In this document: one piece after another, positions 33,477 to 43,166 of the stretch
Position numbering within the stretch: position 1 is the first letter of the stretch
Layout of the letters: each line of letters starts with the position of its first letter
Source of the DNA: Gemmatimonadota bacterium
GTDB taxonomy: Bacteria; Gemmatimonadota; Gemmatimonadetes; Gemmatimonadales; Gemmatimonadaceae
Length of the DNA: 47,439 nucleotides
Direction: 5' to 3'
NCBI GenBank assembly: GCA_021298835.1
Contig: JAJTHG010000043.1
Span: forward strand, 1 to 47,439
Notes under the pieces: model-generated
Databases searched by the model: none
What the model was told of the DNA's origin: nothing
Seen by the model: the letters and a program-made list of their open reading frames with translations, nothing else
Translations under genes and position numbers: made by a program

Positions 33477-34256
33477 ATGTCGCCGCGCTCCGTGCAGCTC
33501 GTGCTGCACTACGATGGCGCGGGGTTCTCCGGGTGGCAGCGACAGCCGGATGCCCGCACGGTCCAAGGCGTGCTCGAGGACGGAATGCGGCGGCTGTGTC
33601 AGGACGACGTCCCGGTGCTGGGTGCAGGTCGAACGGACGCGGGGGTGCATGCCCGCGGCCAGGCGGCCGGGGTGCGGGTCCCGGCGCGCTGGACCGCGAT
33701 GTCGCTGCGGCGGGCGCTCAATGCGGTGCTGCCCGACGACGTCTGGGTGGCCGAGGCGCACGAGATGGTCCCGGCGTTCCACGCCCGGTACAGCGCGACG
33801 GCCAGGCGGTACTCGTACCGGATCGGGCTCGACGAAGCGGCACGCTCGCCCTTTCGGCGACGCTGGTGCTGGCCCGTCGGGCGGCCGATCGACACGGGAC
33901 TGCTCGGGGCGGCGGCGGCGCCGCTGGTGGGGACGCACGTTTTCCGGGCCTTCGCCGTGAAGGGTACGGCCCCGGACGACGACGACCACGCCTGTGCCGT
34001 CCGCCGGGCCGAGTGGGTGATCGGACCGTCCGACGCCGTGTTCCACGTCGAGGCCAACCGCTTCCTGCATCACATGGTCCGTTTTCTCGTCGGCACGATG
34101 GTCGAAGTCGCCTCCGGGCGTCGGCCAGTGTCGGACATCCCCACCCTGCTGGCCGCCGAGGCGAACGACCGGACGTCGCCGCCGGCCCCACCCGAGGGGC
34201 TCTGCCTCGAGCGGGTGACGTATCCGCGCGAACTGTACGCGGAGGCCGCCGCATGA
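33477..34256 (+). CDS. truA: tRNA pseudouridine(38-40) synthase TruA
   Basis: Forms pseudouridine at positions 38-40 of tRNA anticodon stems. The catalytic Asp54 lies in GAGRTDAGVHARGQ; VLHYDGAGFSGWQRQP at the N-terminus and RFLHHMVRFLVGTMVEVASG near the C-terminus are family signatures. Length 259 is usual. The ATG is placed directly after the promoter. It is the first gene of the operon running to ppdK, and its stop overlaps the next start (ATGA). Confidence 0.96.
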   Translation: MSPRSVQLVLHYDGAGFSGWQRQPDARTVQGVLEDGMRRLCQDDVPVLGAGRTDAGVHARGQAAGVRVPARWTAMSLRRALNAVLPDDVWVAEAHEMVPAFHARYSATARRYSYRIGLDEAARSPFRRRWCWPVGRPIDTGLLGAAAAPLVGTHVFRAFAVKGTAPDDDDHACAVRRAEWVIGPSDAVFHVEANRFLHHMVRFLVGTMVEVASGRRPVSDIPTLLAAEANDRTSPPAPPEGLCLERVTYPRELYAEAAA

Positions 34257-34912
34257 AGCTCTACCTCGCCACGCCCGATCCCCGCGAGCTGGCCACCGCC
34301 GCCGCGCGCGGGCTGGTGGACGGCGTCTGGCTGTCGCCCGCGATGCTCATCGCGGCCTCCGCCGGGCGGACGCCGGACGAGGTCATCGGGGAGCTCTCGC
34401 GCGCGGCCAGCCGACCGGTCTTCACCCCGCTGGCGTCCGTCCACGACGAGGATCTGCTCCTCGAGGGTCGCGACCGGGCGCGCATCGCCGAGGGCATCGT
34501 CGTGCAGGTGCCGTGCATCGAGGACGCCCTCCGGGCCATGCACCGCCTGCCGCTCGACGGCGTACGGGTGGCAGCCACGCTGGTCGTGACGCCGGTGCAG
34601 GCGCTCGTGGCGGCCCGGATCGGGGCCTCGGCGGTCTGCGTGGACGTCGAGCTGCTCGAGCAGCACGGCGTCGCCGCCGACGGCCTCCTGCGGGACATCC
34701 GCACCGTGCTTGACCGCCACGCGTTGGCGTGCGACCTCGTGGCCCTGCACCCGCGGCAGAGCCAGCAGCTCGCCCGTTGTGCCGCGGCAGGGGTGGACGC
34801 TGTCGTGCTCGAGCCCGCCGCGCTGCGCGATGCGCTGGCGCATCCGCTCACCGACCGCGGGCTCGACCGCCTGCTCGGCGCCCTGAGCCGCCGTCCGCGG
34901 GTGATCCCGTGA
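34253..34912 (+). CDS. Transaldolase/fructose-6-phosphate aldolase-like protein lacking catalytic residues
   Basis: A 219-residue protein whose size and blocks follow the FSA/TalC subfamily (MKLYLATPDP, GLVDGVWLSPAMLIA, ARIAEGIVVQVPCIEDALRA, LHPRQSQQLARCAAAGVDAV). In FSA, Asp6, Asn28 and the Schiff-base Lys85 are essential. Here the aligned residues are Ala6, Ser28 and Gln85: the lysine of the IVVKVP motif is Gln in IVVQVP. It cannot do normal aldolase chemistry. It is translationally coupled to truA before it (ATGA) and htrA after it (GTGA). Possible roles are a sugar-phosphate sensor or structural protein; function unknown. Confidence 0.78.
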   Translation: MKLYLATPDPRELATAAARGLVDGVWLSPAMLIAASAGRTPDEVIGELSRAASRPVFTPLASVHDEDLLLEGRDRARIAEGIVVQVPCIEDALRAMHRLPLDGVRVAATLVVTPVQALVAARIGASAVCVDVELLEQHGVAADGLLRDIRTVLDRHALACDLVALHPRQSQQLARCAAAGVDAVVLEPAALRDALAHPLTDRGLDRLLGALSRRPRVIP

Positions 34913-36351
34913 CGCGGCACCCGCTCCTTCGCCGTTCGGCGATGCTGGGCGTGGCGACGGCCCTCGCCTGCCAGCCCGGGGGGATGCAGGACGACGCCAT
35001 GCAGGCCCAGCGTCCCGCGGCGGAGGCCCGGAGGATCGCGCCGTCGGCGGCGCTCGCGCTGCCCACGTCCCGGCGCACGGTGCTCACCGACGCCGTCGCG
35101 CGCGTCGCCCCCGCGGTGGTGACGGTGCAGACCGAGGTCATCGAGCGGGCGCCGGTGGATCCGTTCGAGTTCTTCTTCGGCGGACGCGGCGGTGGCAACC
35201 GGTCACGGGCCGGCATCGGCTCGGGCTTCATCACGCGGGCCGATGGCGTCATCGTCACCAACGCGCATGTCGTGGCCGGTGCCACGCGCATCTCGGTCGC
35301 GCTGCGCGACGGCACGACGTATCCGGCGACGCTGGTGGGGGCGGACGAGCAGAACGACCTCGCGGTGCTGCGCATCAAGGCGACCAACCTGCCCGTCGCC
35401 CCGCTGGGGCGGTCCGACGGATTGGTCGTCGGCGAGTGGGCGATTGCGATCGGCAACCCGTACGGCTTCCTGCTGGGCAACACCGAGCCGTCGGTCACCG
35501 TCGGCGTGGTGAGCGGGGTGGGCCGCAACCTCGTCAGTGGGGCCGACGAGGGGGCCGGGGTGTACGTGGACATGATCCAGACCGACGCCTCGATCAACCC
35601 GGGCAACTCGGGAGGGCCGCTGGTGAACGCCGCCGGCGAGGTGGTCGGGGTGAACTCGTCCATCTACACGCCGAGTGGCGGCTCCATCGGGCTCGGCTTC
35701 GCGATCCCGATCAACCGCGCGCGACGCGTCACCGACGATCTGCTCGACCACGGGTCGGTGCGGCGTCCCTGGGTGGGGATCAAGCCGGTCCTGCCCGACG
35801 CCGGCGGTGCGACGCGTGCGCAGTTGGCGGCGGGCGTCGTCGTACGGACGGTGACCCCGGGCTCGCCCGCCGCCAAGGCCGGGCTCGCCCCGGGCGACGT
35901 CCTGCTGCGGTCGGGTGAGCGCCGGCTGCGGAACCCGTACGACTGGGATGCCGTGCTGCTCGAGACGCGGCCGGGCGAGGACCTCGCCGTGACGTTCCGT
36001 CGCGGCGACCGCGAGACGACGGCCCGGCTGCGCGTGGCCGACCTCCCCGAGGTCGGGGCGCCGAAGGTGCAGGTGCTGAAGGAACTCGAGCTGGTCACGC
36101 TGACGCCGGCCATCCGCGCCGAGCGCGGCGTGCGCGCGGCGCGCGGGGCCGTGGTCTATCAGGTCAGCCAGCGGGTGCAGGACGAGCTCGGGCTCGCCCC
36201 GGGCGACGTGATCGTGCAGGTCAACCGCACGCCGATCGAGGACGCGGCCGCGGTGGCCCGCGTCCTCAACGCCGGCGGCGGACGGCAGGCGTTCCGGCTC
36301 TTCTTCGAACGGGCCGGCCAGGTGTACACGACCGACTTCGTGATCCAGTGA
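34909..36351 (+). CDS. HtrA/DegP-type serine protease
   Basis: Envelope quality-control protease, 480 residues. The trypsin-like domain has the full triad: His120 (TNAHVV), Asp150 (NDLAVL) and Ser234 (GNSGGP). Two PDZ domains follow (about 265-360 and 370-470, each with an LAPGDV motif: AGLAPGDVLLR, LGLAPGDVIVQV). The N-terminus has Arg-rich residues, a hydrophobic stretch (AMLGVATALA) and Cys21; the sequence before Cys is ALA rather than the usual LAG/LSG, so lipidation is possible but uncertain. Start GTG overlaps the preceding stop. A 25-residue Ala-rich linker precedes the protease domain. Confidence 0.93.
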   Translation: MTRHPLLRRSAMLGVATALACQPGGMQDDAMQAQRPAAEARRIAPSAALALPTSRRTVLTDAVARVAPAVVTVQTEVIERAPVDPFEFFFGGRGGGNRSRAGIGSGFITRADGVIVTNAHVVAGATRISVALRDGTTYPATLVGADEQNDLAVLRIKATNLPVAPLGRSDGLVVGEWAIAIGNPYGFLLGNTEPSVTVGVVSGVGRNLVSGADEGAGVYVDMIQTDASINPGNSGGPLVNAAGEVVGVNSSIYTPSGGSIGLGFAIPINRARRVTDDLLDHGSVRRPWVGIKPVLPDAGGATRAQLAAGVVVRTVTPGSPAAKAGLAPGDVLLRSGERRLRNPYDWDAVLLETRPGEDLAVTFRRGDRETTARLRVADLPEVGAPKVQVLKELELVTLTPAIRAERGVRAARGAVVYQVSQRVQDELGLAPGDVIVQVNRTPIEDAAAVARVLNAGGGRQAFRLFFERAGQVYTTDFVIQ

Positions 36352-36361
36352 GCCGCACCCG

Positions 36362-37792
36362 GTGAGCCACGACCGCTTCGTCTCGCCGCTCTCCGAGCGG
36401 TACGCCTCGCCGGCGATGCTGGCGCTCTGGTCGGCGCAGGAGCGCCACGGGCTCTGGCGCCGGCTGTGGCTGGCGCTCGCCGAGGCCGAGCGCGAGCTCG
36501 GCGTGGACATCCCGGAGGCGGCGCTGGTCGAGATGCGCGCGCACCTCGACGACATCGACTTCGCGTCGGTGGCGACCTACGAGCAGCGCTTCCGGCACGA
36601 CGTCATGGCGCACGTGCACGCCTTCGGCGACGTGGCGCCGGCGGCGCGCCCGTTCATCCACCTGGGAGCGACCTCGGCGTTCGTGACCGACAACGGCGAC
36701 CTGGTGCAGATGCGACGCGGGCTGGAGCTGCTGCGTGCGAAGGTCGTGGCGGTGCTGCGTCAGCTGGCGGCCTTCGCCCGGACGTGGCGGGCCGAGCCGT
36801 GCCTCGGCTATACGCACCTGCAGCCCGCGCAGCTCGTCACCGTCGGGAAGCGCGCGACGCTCTGGCTGCAGGACCTCGTGCTCGACCTCGCGGAGCTCGA
36901 CCATCGCCTCGCGACCCTGCCCTTCCGCGGGGTCAAGGGGACGACGGGCACGCAGGCGAGCTTCCTCGAGCTCTTCGGCGGGGACCACGCGAAGGTCCGC
37001 GAGCTCGACCGCCGCGTGACCGCCAAGATGGGCTTCGCGTCGTCCATCCCGGTGAGCGGGCAGACCTACACGCGCAAGGTGGATGCCCTCGTGCTGCAGG
37101 TGGTCTCGGGCCTCGCCGCGAGCGCGGCGAAGTTCGCCGGCGACCTGCGCATGCTGCAGGCGTTCGGGGAGATCGAGGAGCCCTTCGAGCGCGAGCAGAT
37201 CGGCTCCTCGGCGATGGCCTACAAGCGCAATCCGATGCGCGCCGAGCGCATCAACGCGCTGGCGCGCTACGTGCTGAGCGTCGAGCCGAACGCGAACCAG
37301 ACCCACGCGGTGCAGTTCTTCGAGCGCACCCTCGACGACTCGGCCAACCGCCGCCTGGTGATCCCCGAGGCGTTCCTCGCGACGGACGCGATCCTGGTGC
37401 TGCTGCAGAACGTCACCGCCGGGCTCGAGGTGCACCCGGCCCGGATCCGCGCGCGGGTGCGCGACGAGTTGCCCTTCATGGCCACCGAGGTGCTGATCGT
37501 GGAGGCGGTGCGGCGCGGGGGCGACCGCCAGGAGGCGCACGAGGTCATCCGGCGCCACAGCGTGGCCGCCGCGCGCGCGGTGAAGGACGAGGGCGCCCCG
37601 AACGACATGCTCGAGCGGCTGGCGGCGGATGCGTCGTTCGGCGTCCCGGTGGACGACCTCCGGGCGGTGCTGACGCCGGCGCGCTTCGTGGGGCGCTCGC
37701 CGGAACAGGTCGACGAGTTCCTCACCGAGGTCGTGCAGCCGATCCTCGACGCGGCCCCGGGTGAGGCGGAGGCCGCCGAGGTGCGGGTATGA
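36362..37792 (+). CDS. purB: Adenylosuccinate lyase
   Basis: Fumarase-superfamily enzyme catalysing two purine steps: SAICAR to AICAR and adenylosuccinate to AMP. The superfamily signature is [17 protein letters not shown] (about residues 280-296); [17 protein letters not shown] and [16 protein letters not shown] hold other active-site residues, including the His of THLQPAQ. The 476-residue length resembles the longer, animal-like ADSL group. It starts with GTG ten bases after htrA, and its stop overlaps purC (ATGA). Confidence 0.96.
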   Translation: MSHDRFVSPLSERYASPAMLALWSAQERHGLWRRLWLALAEAERELGVDIPEAALVEMRAHLDDIDFASVATYEQRFRHDVMAHVHAFGDVAPAARPFIHLGATSAFVTDNGDLVQMRRGLELLRAKVVAVLRQLAAFARTWRAEPCLGYTHLQPAQLVTVGKRATLWLQDLVLDLAELDHRLATLPFRGVKGTTGTQASFLELFGGDHAKVRELDRRVTAKMGFASSIPVSGQTYTRKVDALVLQVVSGLAASAAKFAGDLRMLQAFGEIEEPFEREQIGSSAMAYKRNPMRAERINALARYVLSVEPNANQTHAVQFFERTLDDSANRRLVIPEAFLATDAILVLLQNVTAGLEVHPARIRARVRDELPFMATEVLIVEAVRRGGDRQEAHEVIRRHSVAAARAVKDEGAPNDMLERLAADASFGVPVDDLRAVLTPARFVGRSPEQVDEFLTEVVQPILDAAPGEAEAAEVRV

Positions 37793-38721
37793 CCACCGGC
37801 GCGATCGCCAGCACCGACCTCCCCCTGCCCCGCGTGCGTCGGGGCAAGGTGCGCGACGTGTACGCCGTTGGCGACGACCGGCTGCTGCTCGTGGCGACCG
37901 ACCGCGTGAGCGCCTTCGACGTCGTGATGCGGGAGCCGATTCCCCACAAGGGGGCGGTGCTCACCCAGATCACCGCCTGGTGGCTGGCGCAGCTCGAGGC
38001 GGCATCGGTGGTGCGGCACCACATGCTGTCCGCCAACGTGGACGCGATCATCCGCGAGGTGCCGGTGCTGGCGCCGCACCGCGCGCTGCTCGCGGGGCGG
38101 TCGATGTTGTCGCGGCGCGCCGAGGTCGTGCCGGTGGAGTGCGTGATCCGGGGGTATCTGAGCGGATCGGCCTGGAAGGAGTACCGCGCGCACGGCACGC
38201 TCGCCGGCGAACCGCTCCCCGCCGGCCTCGTCGAATCGAGCCGGCTCGACCCGCCCCTGTTCTCGCCCGCCACGAAGGCCGAGGAGGGGCACGACGAGAA
38301 CATCACCCCCGCACAGGTCGCGCTGCAGCTCGGGGCCGGGACGGCGGCGCAGCTCGAACGCATGGCACGCGACGTGTATGCCTACGGCCGCGACCTGGCG
38401 GCGGCGCGCGGCATCATCATCGCGGACACGAAGTTCGAGTTCGGACGCACCGCCGACGGGTTGATCCTGATCGACGAGGTGCTGACCCCGGATTCGTCGC
38501 GCTTCTGGCCCGCCGACCGCTACGTCCCCGGTGGCCCCCAGCCGAGTTTCGACAAGCAGCCCCTGCGCGACTGGCTGGACGCCGAGCGGGCGGCCGGGCG
38601 CTGGAACGGCGAGGCACCGCCGCCGACGCTGCCGCCCAACGTCGTGGCCGCCACGAGCGCCCGCTACCTCGACGCGTACCGCCGGATCACCGGCGCCCCG
38701 CTCAGCCCGGACGTCGCATGA
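37789..38721 (+). CDS. purC: Phosphoribosylaminoimidazole-succinocarboxamide synthase
   Basis: SAICAR synthase, ATP-dependent ligation of aspartate to CAIR. Motifs: [20 protein letters not shown] (ATP site), [37 protein letters not shown] and [19 protein letters not shown]. Its 310 residues match the longer PurC form. The ATG overlaps the purB stop and the stop overlaps pssA. Confidence 0.97.
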   Translation: MTTGAIASTDLPLPRVRRGKVRDVYAVGDDRLLLVATDRVSAFDVVMREPIPHKGAVLTQITAWWLAQLEAASVVRHHMLSANVDAIIREVPVLAPHRALLAGRSMLSRRAEVVPVECVIRGYLSGSAWKEYRAHGTLAGEPLPAGLVESSRLDPPLFSPATKAEEGHDENITPAQVALQLGAGTAAQLERMARDVYAYGRDLAAARGIIIADTKFEFGRTADGLILIDEVLTPDSSRFWPADRYVPGGPQPSFDKQPLRDWLDAERAAGRWNGEAPPPTLPPNVVAATSARYLDAYRRITGAPLSPDVA

Positions 38722-39587
38722 CCGTTCCTCCGCCGCTCCCGCCCGAGCGCCGCCCCGTGCCGCGCGTGGTGGTGATGCTCCCCAACGGCTTCACGCTGGC
38801 GAACCTCTTCTTCGGCATCTTCGCCATCGTCTCGGCCGCGCGCGGGGAGTACGTCGAGGCGGGCCGCTGGATCGTCTTCGGCGGCATCTGCGACGCGCTC
38901 GACGGCCGGGTCGCTCGCGCGACGCGGTCGGGCAGCCGCTTCGGCGAGGAACTCGACTCGCTGGTGGACGCGATCTCCTTCGGCCTCGCCCCCGCCCTGC
39001 TCGTGTACTTCGCGGTGCTCAACCGCGCCGGCTGGGACTGGGTGTTCGTCTTCCTGTATTCGGCCTGCGCGGTGCTGCGGCTGGCGCGGTTCAACGTCGA
39101 GCAGGCGGGGCGCAAGAAGACCCACTTCACCGGCCTGCCCTCGCCTGCCGCGGGCGGCACGCTGGCCACGTACTACTGGTTCAGCCAGACCCCGCTCTAC
39201 TACGAGACGATCATCGGCGACCTGCCGTGGCAGGTGGTGATGCGCTGGCTGATGGCGGGACTGGGCTTCCTGATGATCTCGAACGTGCAGTACGCCGCCG
39301 CCCCGCTCGTCGGCTTCCGGTCGTGGCGCCACGTCGTGGGCACGGGGATGGTCGTCGCGACGTTCTTCGGCGTGCTGTTCCTGCCGAAGGAGTTCTTCTT
39401 CCCCGCGGCGATGCTCTACATCCTGTGGGGCCTGGCGCGCACGGTGGTGCTCGGCCTGCTCGACCGCCTGCCCGACGACGCCACCGGCGAGGCCCTCGAC
39501 GAGCGGCGGCGCCGCCGCCGCCGCCGCGACGGCATCCCCACCCCGCCCCCGCCCCGTTCGATCGCCCCCGAGGATCCTGCCCGATGA
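38718..39587 (+). CDS. pssA: CDP-diacylglycerol--serine O-phosphatidyltransferase
   Basis: Integral membrane CDP-alcohol phosphatidyltransferase making phosphatidylserine, the precursor of phosphatidylethanolamine. The signature DG-x2-AR-x8-G-x3-D-x3-D is intact in [19 protein letters not shown] followed by [19 protein letters not shown] marks the first helix; about seven or eight hydrophobic segments are visible. The C-terminus is unusual: a run of consecutive arginines then a Pro-rich tail. It lies between purC and purS with ATGA overlaps on both sides, although it is not a purine gene. Confidence 0.92.
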   Translation: MTVPPPLPPERRPVPRVVVMLPNGFTLANLFFGIFAIVSAARGEYVEAGRWIVFGGICDALDGRVARATRSGSRFGEELDSLVDAISFGLAPALLVYFAVLNRAGWDWVFVFLYSACAVLRLARFNVEQAGRKKTHFTGLPSPAAGGTLATYYWFSQTPLYYETIIGDLPWQVVMRWLMAGLGFLMISNVQYAAAPLVGFRSWRHVVGTGMVVATFFGVLFLPKEFFFPAAMLYILWGLARTVVLGLLDRLPDDATGEALDERRRRRRRRDGIPTPPPPRSIAPEDPAR

Positions 39588-39847
39588 CCCAGCCGTACCG
39601 CGTCGCCGTCTACATCGTCCCGCGCCGGGGCATCCTCGACCCGCAGGGCAAGGCGATCGCCGACGCCCTGCACGCGCTCGGCTTCGGCGGGGTGGGCGAG
39701 GTGCACGCCGGCCGTCACCTCGTGCTCGACGTGACCGCCGCCTCGGCGGACGACGCCTCGGCGCAAGTGACGGCGATGTGCCGCAAGCTCCTCGCCAACC
39801 CGGTGACCGAGGACTTCGAGATCGCGTCGGTCGGGACCGCGCGATGA
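39584..39847 (+). CDS. purS: Phosphoribosylformylglycinamidine synthase subunit PurS
   Basis: Small (87-residue) subunit of the three-part FGAM synthase (PurS-PurQ-PurL), bridging the glutaminase and synthase. YRVAVYIVPRRGILDPQGKA is the family signature and LLANPVTEDFEI closes the fold. Its start overlaps pssA and its stop overlaps purQ. Confidence 0.96.
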   Translation: MTQPYRVAVYIVPRRGILDPQGKAIADALHALGFGGVGEVHAGRHLVLDVTAASADDASAQVTAMCRKLLANPVTEDFEIASVGTAR

Positions 39848-40536
39848 AGGTCGGCGTCGTCACCTTTCCGGGCTCGAACTGCGACGACGACGCCGTCGCG
39901 GCGGTCGCCGCCGTCGGCGCGGTGCCCGTCCGGTTGTGGCACAAGGCGCACGACCTGCAGGGGGCCGACGCGATCGTGCTCCCGGGGGGCTTTTCGTACG
40001 GTGACTACCTCCGCGCCGGCGCGATCGCCCGCTTCGCCCCGATCATGCGCGAGGTGATCGCCTTCGCCGAACGGGGCGGGCCGGTGATCGGCATCTGCAA
40101 CGGCTTCCAGATCCTCTGCGAGGCGCAGCTGCTGCCGGGGGCGCTGCTCCGCAACGACTCGCTGCAGTTCCGGAGCGAGACGGTCGCCCTGCGCGTCGAG
40201 ACCACCGCGACGCGCTTCACGGCGCGGTACGCCCCGGGCCAGGTGTTGCGCATCCCGATCGCCCACGGTGACGGGCGGTACACCGCCGACGCCGGGACGC
40301 TGGCCGCCCTCGAGGGGGACGGCCGGGTGGTCTTCCGCTACGTGCGCCCCGACGGCACGCGCGACGACGCCGCGGCGACGCCCAACGGCGCGATGCACGC
40401 GATCGCCGGCATCGTCAACACCGCGGGCAACGTGCTCGGCATGATGCCCCACCCCGAGCGGGCGCTCGACGCCGCGCTCGGCTCCGCCGACGGCCTGCCG
40501 CTCTTCGAAGGCCTGTTCGCGACCGTCTCCGCCTGA
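39844..40536 (+). CDS. purQ: Phosphoribosylformylglycinamidine synthase subunit PurQ
   Basis: Glutaminase subunit of FGAM synthase (230 residues). Class I amidotransferase triad: Cys in IGICNGFQ (about residue 87), with His and Glu in MMPHPERA near the C-terminus. VGVVTFPGSNCDDD and LPGGFSYGDYLRAGAIA are diagnostic. Overlaps purS by ATGA. Confidence 0.97.
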   Translation: MKVGVVTFPGSNCDDDAVAAVAAVGAVPVRLWHKAHDLQGADAIVLPGGFSYGDYLRAGAIARFAPIMREVIAFAERGGPVIGICNGFQILCEAQLLPGALLRNDSLQFRSETVALRVETTATRFTARYAPGQVLRIPIAHGDGRYTADAGTLAALEGDGRVVFRYVRPDGTRDDAAATPNGAMHAIAGIVNTAGNVLGMMPHPERALDAALGSADGLPLFEGLFATVSA

Positions 40537-40567
40537 CCCCCGCCCCGATTTCCCCACGTCCATCCCC

Positions 40568-40861
40568 ATGAGCGACCTCGTCAAGCCCTCCGACTCCGAG
40601 CAGGAGTACTTCAAGCAGAAGGACCTCGAACTCCTCGCCGAACTGCGGGAGAAGAACGCCCGGGCCCGCGAGGCCGCCGCGCAGGTGCGCCGCTCGCCGG
40701 TGACGGGCGAGCCGCTGGTGCAGAAGACGTTCCATGGCGTGACGATCGACGTCTGCCCGACGTCGGGCGGGGTCTGGCTCGACGCGGGTGAACTCGACGT
40801 GCTCATGAAGGTCAACCAGTCCGCCGTCGGCGGCTTCCTCAAGAACCTCCTCGGGCGCTGA
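40568..40861 (+). CDS. TFIIB-type zinc-ribbon-like small protein lacking most cysteines
   Basis: A 97-residue protein. The N-terminal half is a charged helix ([20 protein letters not shown]). The C-terminal half follows the zf-TFIIB pattern CPxC...IDxCPxCGGxWLDxGEL, but reads SPVTGEPL...[17 protein letters not shown], so three of the four expected Zn ligands (Ser, Thr, Cys, Ser) are not cysteine. The GG-WLD-GEL core is kept, so the fold family is likely, without zinc. It sits between purQ and purL, 31 and 16 bases from each. Function unknown. Confidence 0.75.
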   Translation: MSDLVKPSDSEQEYFKQKDLELLAELREKNARAREAAAQVRRSPVTGEPLVQKTFHGVTIDVCPTSGGVWLDAGELDVLMKVNQSAVGGFLKNLLGR

Positions 40862-40877
40862 GCCCGGACGCCCCGCC

Positions 40878-43163
40878 GTGACCGCCACCGCCGTCCAGCC
40901 CCGCCCGGGAGATCCCGCCATCACGCCGGCGCTCGTGGCCGAGCACGGGCTGACCCCCGACGAGTACGATCGCCTCGTCGCCATGCTCGGCCGCACGCCG
41001 ACCTTCACCGAGCTCGGCGTGGTGAGCGCGATGTGGAGCGAGCATTGCTCGTACAAGCACTCGCGCCCGCAGCTGCGCACGCTGCCCACCGAGGCGCCGT
41101 GGGTGCTGCAGGGGCCGGGGGAGAACGCCGGGGTGATCGCGGTCGGCGACGGCCTGGCGGTGGCGTTCAAGATCGAGTCGCACAACCATCCGTCCGCGGT
41201 CGAGCCCTATCAGGGGGCCGCCACGGGCGTCGGGGGCATCCTGCGCGATGTCTTCACGATGGGCGCGCGGCCGATCGCGCTGCTCAACTCGCTGCGGTTC
41301 GGGTCGCTCGATTCGCCGCGCAACCGCTGGCTGTTCGCGAACGTCGTCAAGGGAATCGGCGACTACGGCAATTGCGTCGGCGTCCCGACGGTGGGAGGCG
41401 AGATCGTCTTCGACCCCGCCTACGACGGGAACCCGCTCGTCAACGCGATGTGCGTCGGGCTTCTGCGCGAGGACGAACTCATCCGGGCGGTCGCCCAGGG
41501 CGTGGGCAACCCGATCATCGCGGTCGGGGCGCGGACGGGCCGTGACGGCATCCACGGCGCCTCGTTCGCCTCCGAGGACCTCTCGGACGAGAACGAGGCC
41601 AAGCGCCCGCGGGTGCAGGTGGGCGACCCCTTCACCGAGAAGCTGCTGCTCGAGGCGTCGCTCGAACTGATCCGCTCGGGTCACATCGTGGCGATCCAGG
41701 ACATGGGCGCCGCCGGCCTGACGAGCTCGTCGGCGGAGATGGCGTCGCGCGGCGACGTGGGAGTCGTCATCGACACCACGAAGGTCCCGGTGCGCGAGCC
41801 CGGGATGACGCCCTACGAGACCCTGCTCAGCGAGTCGCAGGAGCGGATGCTCGTCGTGGCGAAGCGGGGGCACGAGTCGGACGTCCGGGCGATCCTCGAG
41901 AAGTGGGACCTGCTCGCCGAGGTCATCGGTGAGGTGATCGCGGAGCCGGTGTACCGCGTGATGGAGGGCGACCGTGTGGTCGCCGAGTTCCCCGGCACCG
42001 CCCTCGTCACGAACTGCCCGACGTACACGCCGCCGGCGGCGGAGTCGCCCGCGATCGCCGCCCTGCGCCAACGCGACGTGCATGCGGTGCCCGAGCGCCC
42101 CGAGGAGGCCGATCCGGCCTGGACGCTGCGGACGCTGCTCGCGACGCCCACGATCGCGAGCAAGGCGTGGGCCTACCGGCAGTACGACTCCACCGTGCGG
42201 GCCTCGACGATGGTCGGCCCCGGCAGTGATGCCGCGGTGGTGCGGCTCCCCGGCACCACCCGCGCGATCGCCCTCTGCGTGGACTGCAACGGCCGCTACG
42301 TGTACCTCGAGCCCCGCACGGGGGCGCAGATCGCCGTCGCCGAGGCCGCCCGCAACGTGGCCTGCTCGGGAGCGGTGCCGAAGGCGATCACCAACAACCT
42401 CAACTTCGGCAACCCGAAGAAGCCCGAGACCTTCCACCAGCTGGTCGAGGCCGTGCGCGGGATGGGGGAGGCCTGCCGGGTCCTCGAGACGCCGGTGACG
42501 GGCGGCAACGTTTCCCTGTACAACGAGTCTCCCGCCGGGGCGGTGTACCCCACGCCGACGGTGGGAATGGTCGGGCTCGTGGACGACCTCGCGCACGTGA
42601 CACGCTCGACGTTCCCCGCGGCGGGCCACACGATCGTGCTGCTGGGCGACTGCACCGACGAGCTCGGGGGCTCGGAGTACCTGAACACGATCCACGGACT
42701 CGTCGCGGGCGCGCCGCCACGGGTGGACCTCGCCGGCGAGAAACGGCTGATCGGGGCGCTGCACGCCGCGATCACCGCCGGCCGGGTGGCCTCGGCGCAC
42801 GACGTCAGCGACGGCGGTCTGCTGGTGGCCGTGGCGGAGTGCTGCATCGGCGACCGGGAGCGCCCGGTCGGAGCCGAGCTCGAGCTCGGGGCCTTCGACG
42901 CGCTCCCCGCCCGCGCCGTGCGCTTCGGCGAGGCGCAGGGGCGCGTGGTGGTGGCGACGGCGCAGCCCGACGCGGTGCTGGAGACGGCGCGGGCGCACGG
43001 CGTGCCGGCGCGGGTGATCGGCCGTACGACCAGCGACGACGCCCTCGTGATCAGCGACCACGGCCGCACCTGGCGCGTGGGGCTCGCGGCCCTGGCCGAC
43101 GCCTTCCACGACGCCATTCCCACCCGCATGACGCGGCCGGCCACCGCCGGCGCGGAGGCCTAG
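40878..43163 (+). CDS. purL: Phosphoribosylformylglycinamidine synthase subunit PurL
   Basis: Large ATP-dependent subunit of FGAM synthase, 761 residues, the short form that works with PurS and Pur[21 protein letters not shown] and [20 protein letters not shown] carry the active-site His and metal ligands; AMASRG-like [10 protein letters not shown] and [18 protein letters not shown] are typical of the tandem AIRS-like domains. Start GTG 16 bases after the zinc-ribbon-like gene. Confidence 0.97.
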   Translation: MTATAVQPRPGDPAITPALVAEHGLTPDEYDRLVAMLGRTPTFTELGVVSAMWSEHCSYKHSRPQLRTLPTEAPWVLQGPGENAGVIAVGDGLAVAFKIESHNHPSAVEPYQGAATGVGGILRDVFTMGARPIALLNSLRFGSLDSPRNRWLFANVVKGIGDYGNCVGVPTVGGEIVFDPAYDGNPLVNAMCVGLLREDELIRAVAQGVGNPIIAVGARTGRDGIHGASFASEDLSDENEAKRPRVQVGDPFTEKLLLEASLELIRSGHIVAIQDMGAAGLTSSSAEMASRGDVGVVIDTTKVPVREPGMTPYETLLSESQERMLVVAKRGHESDVRAILEKWDLLAEVIGEVIAEPVYRVMEGDRVVAEFPGTALVTNCPTYTPPAAESPAIAALRQRDVHAVPERPEEADPAWTLRTLLATPTIASKAWAYRQYDSTVRASTMVGPGSDAAVVRLPGTTRAIALCVDCNGRYVYLEPRTGAQIAVAEAARNVACSGAVPKAITNNLNFGNPKKPETFHQLVEAVRGMGEACRVLETPVTGGNVSLYNESPAGAVYPTPTVGMVGLVDDLAHVTRSTFPAAGHTIVLLGDCTDELGGSEYLNTIHGLVAGAPPRVDLAGEKRLIGALHAAITAGRVASAHDVSDGGLLVAVAECCIGDRERPVGAELELGAFDALPARAVRFGEAQGRVVVATAQPDAVLETARAHGVPARVIGRTTSDDALVISDHGRTWRVGLAALADAFHDAIPTRMTRPATAGAEA

Positions 43164-43166
43164 GCC

